NCBI GenBank assembly: GCA_025937035.1
Contig: JAICSG010000087.1
Span: 1-10,077 of the forward strand
Direction of reading: 5' to 3'
Length of the DNA: 10,077 nucleotides
Source: Thermoanaerobaculia bacterium
GTDB lineage: Bacteria; Acidobacteriota; Thermoanaerobaculia; Multivoradales; UBA5704
Shown here: positions 5,758 to 10,077 of the stretch, one piece after another
How the letters are laid out: every line of letters begins with the position of its first letter
Position numbering within the stretch: position 1 is the first letter of the stretch
Program-made: the position numbers and the translations under genes
Notes under the pieces: generated by a model
Database searches by the model: none
Told to the model about the DNA's origin: nothing
What the model saw: only the letters and a program-made list of their open reading frames with translations

Positions 5758-5763
5758 GGCGGT

Positions 5764-6843
5764 ATGCAGGATCATGCCGCGCCCGAAACCGACCTCTTCC
5801 TCTCCCTGACCCCCGAGAAGGTGCTGTCCGCCGTCGAGGCCGGGGGCCTCGAATGCAACGCCGTCTGCTACCCTCTGAACTCGTTCGAGAACCGGGTCTA
5901 TGAGGTGGAGCTGGCCGACCGTTCCCGGGTGGTGGCCAAGTTCTACCGCCCCGGCCGCTGGAGCGAGGAGCAGATCCTGGAGGAGCACCTGTTCCTCAAG
6001 GACCTCGCCTGGCAGGAGATCCCGGTCTGCACCATGCGGCCGTTCCCCGGGGGTGGCACGCTGCGGCGGGTCGACAATATTTTCTACTGCCTCTCGGACC
6101 GCAGCGGCGGGCGGGCCCCCGACGAGCTCGACGAGGCCGGGGCGCGGCGACTCGGCATGCTGGTGGGACGGATGCACAACGTCGGCGCCCGCCGGGAGGC
6201 CGAGCACCGGCTGCGGCTGACCGCCGACACCTACATCCGGGAGAACCTCGACTGGCTGGAGGCGCACGACGTGCTCCCGCACCACCTGCGGGACCGCTAC
6301 TTCGACACCGCGCTCTCCATCGCCGCCATCGCCGACCGCCGGATGGCCGGGGTGCCGGTCCACCGCATCCACGGCGATCTCCACCTGGGGAACATCCTCT
6401 TCCGGGACGGCCTGCTGCGGGTGCTCGACTTCGACGACATGGTGGTGGGGCCGGCCGTGCAGGACCTCTGGCTGGCCCTCCCCGGCCGCGACGCCTATAC
6501 CCAGACCCTGCGCGAGCGTTTCCTCGAAGGCTACATCCAGTTCCGCGACTTCGACCGCTCGACGCTGTCGCTGGTTGAGCCGCTGCGCGGGATGCGGATC
6601 ATCCACTACGCCGCCTGGATCGCCCGCCGCTGGCACGACCCCGCCTTCCCCGCCGCCTGGCCGCACTTCGGCACCCCGGACTACTGGGAGCGCGAGACCC
6701 AGGATCTCGAGGAGCAGCTCGCCGTGATCCGCGGCGAGGCCACCCCCGAAGAGGCTCATGAACGGCTCCTCGAAGAAGGGACCGAGCCTGAGGAGGAGGT
6801 CACGTTGACCAACAAGGATTTTTTCTGGGATTGGGAGGGCTGA
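5764..6843 (+). CDS. srkA: SrkA (YihE/RdoA)-family stress-response serine/threonine kinase
   Basis: This cytoplasmic kinase has the aminoglycoside-phosphotransferase/choline-kinase fold. In E. coli, SrkA phosphorylates protein Ser/Thr, is induced by the Cpx envelope-stress pathway and counters stress-induced death linked to MazF. Family marks are close: P37-L-N-S-F-E-N-R-V-Y, then 'VVAKFYRPGRW' with nucleotide-binding K59 and 'QILEEH'. The Brenner motif H203-G-D205-L-H-L-G-N210 has the catalytic Asp and Asn, and 'LDFDD' (221-225) holds the metal-binding Asp. 'GPAVQDLWL', 'LVEPLRGMRIIHYAAWIARR' and 'WHDPAFP' follow, as in the E. coli protein. At 359 residues it is about 30 longer than E. coli SrkA, because of an acidic C-terminal tail (EEGTEPEEE) ending in aromatics (FFWDWEG). 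The ATG at 5764 is the first in-frame start past the terminator. It appears monocistronic. Confidence 0.93.
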   Translation: MQDHAAPETDLFLSLTPEKVLSAVEAGGLECNAVCYPLNSFENRVYEVELADRSRVVAKFYRPGRWSEEQILEEHLFLKDLAWQEIPVCTMRPFPGGGTLRRVDNIFYCLSDRSGGRAPDELDEAGARRLGMLVGRMHNVGARREAEHRLRLTADTYIRENLDWLEAHDVLPHHLRDRYFDTALSIAAIADRRMAGVPVHRIHGDLHLGNILFRDGLLRVLDFDDMVVGPAVQDLWLALPGRDAYTQTLRERFLEGYIQFRDFDRSTLSLVEPLRGMRIIHYAAWIARRWHDPAFPAAWPHFGTPDYWERETQDLEEQLAVIRGEATPEEAHERLLEEGTEPEEEVTLTNKDFFWDWEG

Positions 6844-6844
6844 G

Positions 6845-6874
6845 CCTCACTCCGGCCATGCCGGGGTGGTGAGG
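6845..6874 (+). terminator. Imperfect hairpin after srkA
   Basis: CCTCAC (6845-6850) pairs with GTGAGG (6869-6874), and CCGGC (6852-6856) with GCCGG (6860-6864), leaving a bulge and a 3-nt loop. A short T-run (GGTTTCCC) follows. It starts 1 bp after the srkA stop and is a plausible but weak terminator. Confidence 0.5.
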
Positions 6875-6875
6875 G

Positions 6876-6905
6876 TTTCCCGCAACTTTCCCCGTTTTTC
6901 CCCGT
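6876..6905 (+). repeat. Helically phased TTTCCCCG direct repeats
   Basis: TTTCCCCGT occurs at 6887-6895 and again at 6897-6905, one helical turn apart (10 bp). A shorter copy, TTTCCCG, is at 6876-6882, 11 bp before the first. Such phasing is typical of adjacent regulator subunits on one DNA face, though a chance low-complexity run cannot be ruled out. Confidence 0.35.
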
Positions 6906-6911
6906 ATCCAG

Positions 6912-6936
6912 CCCAGACCCCCTCCCGGGGTCTGGG
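6912..6936 (+). terminator. Perfect 10-bp hairpin between srkA and the propeller gene
   Basis: CCCAGACCCC (6912-6921) and GGGGTCTGGG (6927-6936) form a 10-bp perfect stem with a 5-nt loop, followed by GAAGTTGTTGT. It could be the main srkA terminator, or a stem in the leader of the gene at 6978. The U-content after the stem is modest, so the role is uncertain. Confidence 0.5.
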
Positions 6937-6977
6937 GAAGTTGTTGTCCTGACGTTTCATTTCGACGGGAGATCTCA

Positions 6978-9900
6978 ATGCGCAAACCGCTCCTTCTCGT
7001 CCTCGCCCTCACCCTGCTCGCCTCGTCCGCCCGCGCCGCCCTCGATCCCGGCCTGCTCGCCGGGATGAGCGCGCGCTCGATCGGGCCCGCGGGCATGAGC
7101 GGCCGGGTACCCGCCGTCTCGGCGGTGGAATCGAATCCGAACATCGTCTACATCGGCTCCGCCGCGGGGGGCGTCTGGAAGTCCACCAACGGCGGGCTCA
7201 CCTGGACCCCCGTCTTCGACGACCAGCAGGTCTCCTCGATCGGCGCCGTGGCGGTCTCCCCCTCCAACCCGGACGTGGTCTGGGTGGGGACCGGCGAGGG
7301 GAACCCCCGCAACAGCGCCTCGGTGGGCGACGGCGTCTACCGCTCTCTGGATGGCGGTAAGACCTGGACGCATCTGGGGCTGGAGAAGACCGAGCGCATC
7401 ACCCGCATCGTGGTCCACCCCACCAATCCGGACATCGCCTGGGTGGCGGCCCTCGGCCAGGAGTGGGGGGAGAACCCGGAGCGCGGGGTCTTCAAGACCG
7501 AGGACGGCGGCAAGACCTGGAGCCGGGTGCTCTACGTCGATCCGCGGACCGGCGCCGCCGAGCTGGTGATCGATCCCCGCAATCCCAACAAGCTGTTCGC
7601 CTCCATGTGGCAGGTCCGCCGCTGGCCATACTTCTTCAAGTCGGGCGGCCCGGGCTCGGGGCTGTACGTGACCTACGACGGCGGCCGCACCTGGAAGCGC
7701 TATGCCGAGTCCGACGGCATGCCGAAGGGGGACCTCGGGCGCATCGGCATCGCCGTCTCGCGCTCGAACCCGGACGTGGTCTATGCCACGGTCGAGGCGG
7801 CCAAGAGCGCCGTCCTCCGCTCGGACGACGGGGGGAAGAGCTGGCAGACCGTCAATGACCGCTACGACGCCAACCCGCGGCCGTTCTACTTCGCCCACCT
7901 GATGGTCGATCCCCAGCTCCCCAATCGGGTCTACAGCATCGACTTCAACATCCGGCTCTCCGAGGACGGCGGCAAGACCTTCGACAACCTGTCCGGGGTC
8001 TCCGCCATCCATGGCGACTTCCACGGCATGTGGATCGCCCCGCATGACCCGAGCTGGATCTACTTCACCAACGACGGCGGCGTGGCGGTGAGCCACGACC
8101 GGGGGAGGACGGCGCAGTTCGTCACCACCCTGCCGCTCGGCCAGTTCTACCACGTGGCCGTGGACAACGAGATCCCCTACAACGTCTACGGGGGCCTGCA
8201 GGACAACAGCTCCTGGCGCGGGCCGAACACCGTCTGGCAGCAGGGAGGGATCCGCAGCTACGAGTGGACGACCCTGGTGGGCGGTGACGGCTTCGAGACC
8301 CGGCCGGACCCCGCCGACTCCAGGCTCATCTACACCATGTCCCAGGGGGGCGAGATCATCCGCTACGACATGCGGACGGGGGAGACGCGGGCCCTCAAGC
8401 CGGCTCCGCCCGAGGGGACGAAGCTCCGCTTCAACTGGAACGCCGGCTTCGCCACCGACCCCCTGGAGCCAGGCACGATCTACATCGGCAGCCAGTTCCT
8501 CCACAAGTCGACCGACCGCGGCGAGACCTGGACCGCGATCAGCCCGGACCTGACGACCAACAACCCGGACTGGCAGCATCAGGAGGTGAGCGGCGGCCTC
8601 ACCCGCGACGTCAGCAACGCCGAGAACTACACCACCATCCTCGCCGTGGCCCCGAGCCCGTTGCAGAAGGGGGTGATCTGGGTGGGGACCGACGACGGCC
8701 GCCTGCACGTGACGCGGGACGGCGGCAAGACCTGGACGAGCCTCGAGAAGAACGTCCCCGGGGTGCCGGCCAACACCTGGATTCCCAACATCCTGGCCTC
8801 CAAATTCGACGCCGGCACGGCCTACGTGGTCTTCGACAACCACCGGCGCGAGGACTTCAAGACCTACGTCTACCGCACCGACGACTATGGCAAGACCTGG
8901 AAGAGCCTGGCCACCGCGGACCTGCGGGGCTACGCCCACGTGATCGAGCAGGATCCGGGCGACAAGGACCTCCTCTTCCTCGGCACCGAATTCGGCCTCT
9001 GGATCTCCAACGACGGCGGCGCCCGCTGGATGAGGTGGACCCATGGCGTGCCCCCGGCGCCAGTGATGGGCCTCGCCGTCCAGCCGCGGGAGCTCGACCT
9101 GGTGATCGGCACCCACGGCCGCTCGGTCTACGTGATCGATGACATCCGGCCGCTGCGGACCCTCAGCGAGGCGGCGATGGCGGAGCCGATTCACCTCTAC
9201 GGCATCAGCCCCGCCCAGCAGCACTGGAACTCCGGCGAGCCGGGCGGCTTCGGGCTCGGCTCGGGCGAGTACCGGGGGGAGAACGAGCCGTACGGCGCCA
9301 TCCTCACCTACTCGCTGAACGGGCCCGGGCTCGCCTATCCGGATGAGAAGAAGGAGCGCGCCCACAAGGAGGAGGAGCGGGAGGCGCATCTGCGGCAGGA
9401 GGAGGGGCGGCCGGTGACGGGGCTCCCCCAGACGGCCCAGGAGCTGAGCGCGAGCGAGACCCCCGGCAAGACCACGCCCACGGAAAAGGGCGAGGCGGCC
9501 AAGCCCGAGAAGGCGCCGGAGAAGCCGAAGGCCGAGGAGACCAAGGAGGTGGAGATCCGGATCGCGGACGCCTCCGGCAAGGTCATCCGCACCTTCACCG
9601 CCCCGGCCCGGCAGGGGCTCAACCGGGCCGTCTGGGACCTGACCATCGACGCCCCCAAGCAGTTCCCGAGCGACCGGCCGGCCATGCCCCACCCCTCGTC
9701 CGGAGCCGAGGTGCCCCCCGGCACCTACACCGCCACGGTCAAGATGGGGGATCACGAGGCCAAGGGGATGGTCCAGGTGATGGCCGATCCGCGGTCCCAC
9801 AACACCGAGGCGGACTGGCAGGCCCGCTACGCGGCCGCCCAGCGCGTCCTGGCCCTCCAGGGCGCTCTGGCCGAGGCCGCCCAGCGCATCCGCGACACCA

Positions 9901-10077
9901 AGGCGGACGTCGACTCGGTCCTGGCGAGGGTCCCGGCCCAGAAGAAGGACCAGACCCCTGTCAAAGATGCCAAGCCGGACCCGCTCACCGAATCGGCCAA
10001 CAAGCTGAAGTCGGACCTCGACAAGCTGGAGACGCGGCTCTGGACGCCGTACGATGCCGTGGGCATCCAGCCGGGGA
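6978..10077 (+). CDS. Large exported Asp-box (BNR/sortilin-like) beta-propeller protein, 3' end outside window
   Basis: At least 1033 residues with no stop before the edge. A signal peptide (MRKPLLLVLALTLLASSARA, cleavage after A20) precedes 'SIGPAGMSGRV' (34-44), typical of an exported family annotated as VPS10/sortilin-like or glycosyl-hydrolase-like. Ten Asp-box motifs (S/T-x-D-x-G-x-T-W) end at residues 76, 130, 181, 239, 289, 335, 518, 586, 641 and 684, spanning a double or very large propeller. 'GTHGRSVYVIDDIRPLR' closes it. Residues 789-857 are an unusual Lys/Glu/Pro-rich insert. A FlgD-like beta sandwich (VEIRIADASGKVIRTF to GTYTATVKMG) follows, then a helical C-terminal region from about 943. 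The ATG at 6978 has GGGAGA (6967-6972) at 5 bp. Asp-boxes are structural, so hydrolase activity is unproven; ligand or peptide binding at the surface is equally possible. Confidence 0.92.
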   Translation, partial: MRKPLLLVLALTLLASSARAALDPGLLAGMSARSIGPAGMSGRVPAVSAVESNPNIVYIGSAAGGVWKSTNGGLTWTPVFDDQQVSSIGAVAVSPSNPDVVWVGTGEGNPRNSASVGDGVYRSLDGGKTWTHLGLEKTERITRIVVHPTNPDIAWVAALGQEWGENPERGVFKTEDGGKTWSRVLYVDPRTGAAELVIDPRNPNKLFASMWQVRRWPYFFKSGGPGSGLYVTYDGGRTWKRYAESDGMPKGDLGRIGIAVSRSNPDVVYATVEAAKSAVLRSDDGGKSWQTVNDRYDANPRPFYFAHLMVDPQLPNRVYSIDFNIRLSEDGGKTFDNLSGVSAIHGDFHGMWIAPHDPSWIYFTNDGGVAVSHDRGRTAQFVTTLPLGQFYHVAVDNEIPYNVYGGLQDNSSWRGPNTVWQQGGIRSYEWTTLVGGDGFETRPDPADSRLIYTMSQGGEIIRYDMRTGETRALKPAPPEGTKLRFNWNAGFATDPLEPGTIYIGSQFLHKSTDRGETWTAISPDLTTNNPDWQHQEVSGGLTRDVSNAENYTTILAVAPSPLQKGVIWVGTDDGRLHVTRDGGKTWTSLEKNVPGVPANTWIPNILASKFDAGTAYVVFDNHRREDFKTYVYRTDDYGKTWKSLATADLRGYAHVIEQDPGDKDLLFLGTEFGLWISNDGGARWMRWTHGVPPAPVMGLAVQPRELDLVIGTHGRSVYVIDDIRPLRTLSEAAMAEPIHLYGISPAQQHWNSGEPGGFGLGSGEYRGENEPYGAILTYSLNGPGLAYPDEKKERAHKEEEREAHLRQEEGRPVTGLPQTAQELSASETPGKTTPTEKGEAAKPEKAPEKPKAEETKEVEIRIADASGKVIRTFTAPARQGLNRAVWDLTIDAPKQFPSDRPAMPHPSSGAEVPPGTYTATVKMGDHEAKGMVQVMADPRSHNTEADWQARYAAAQRVLALQGALAEAAQRIRDTKADVDSVLARVPAQKKDQTPVKDAKPDPLTESANKLKSDLDKLETRLWTPYDAVGIQPG

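Noticed and set aside
5650..5763. Upstream in-frame start for srkA at 5650
   Set aside because: It would overlap the end of the metalloprotease gene and translate through the terminator hairpin.
5626..6759. Open frame (377 codons) on the minus strand opposite srkA
   Set aside because: The plus-strand frame matches SrkA along its whole length; the antisense product has shadow-like composition.
6975..9800. Very long open frame (941 codons) on the minus strand opposite the propeller gene
   Set aside because: It is composed of Arg/Gly/Val/His-rich sequence without any family motif and lies opposite clear Asp-box repeats. Long antisense frames are expected from the strong GC third-position bias.
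1..10077. CRISPR array, tRNA, rRNA, insertion sequence or phage gene
   Set aside because: No spaced direct repeats of CRISPR size, tRNA-like folds, transposase motifs or terminal inverted repeats were seen by eye on either strand.

Overview
The window is a very GC-rich bacterial chromosomal segment with strong third-position G/C bias and dense, mostly Shine-Dalgarno-led genes. No rRNA, tRNA, CRISPR, transposase or phage gene is visible. Gene content suggests an environmental bacterium that exports many proteins: a large Asp-box beta-propeller protein beginning with an 'RSIGPAGMSGRV' region, a matrixin-like zinc metalloprotease, a Kazal-like mini-protein and an SrkA-type kinase. This fits an Acidobacteriota-like lineage or another GC-rich soil or sediment phylum; that placement is inference and weakly supported.

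Layout: (A) 1-1727, plus strand: the 3' part of a GNAT acetyltransferase, a single-span membrane-anchored protein of unknown function (start 511), and a second GNAT resembling PaiA whose TTG start overlaps the preceding stop. (B) 1724-2906, minus strand: a likely three-gene unit read leftwards: a secreted Kazal-like mini-protein, a 72-residue unknown protein, and an NADPH-dependent FMN reductase. The FMN reductase and the PaiA-like gene converge with stop codons sharing CTAG. (C) 2907-3149: a 243-bp divergent intergenic region holding an AT-rich island, a candidate leftward promoter with an inverted repeat in its spacer, and a series of potential hairpins leading to the ribosome-binding site of the rightward operon. 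(D) 3150-5710, plus strand: a small exported protein and an exported matrixin-like metalloprotease, ended by a strong intrinsic terminator at 5719-5752. (E) 5764-6843: an SrkA (YihE/RdoA)-family stress kinase, possibly leaderless. (F) 6844-6977: hairpins and helically phased short direct repeats. (G) 6978-10077: a very large exported Asp-box propeller protein that runs off the right edge.

How the genes may work together: the centre of the window looks like a divergent secretion locus, with a protease and small exported partner on one side and a protease-inhibitor-like mini-protein with redox and unknown partners on the other. The sharing of one structured intergenic region suggests joint control, but no functional link can be proven from sequence alone. 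The acetyltransferases, flavin reductase and kinase are common housekeeping or stress-type functions.
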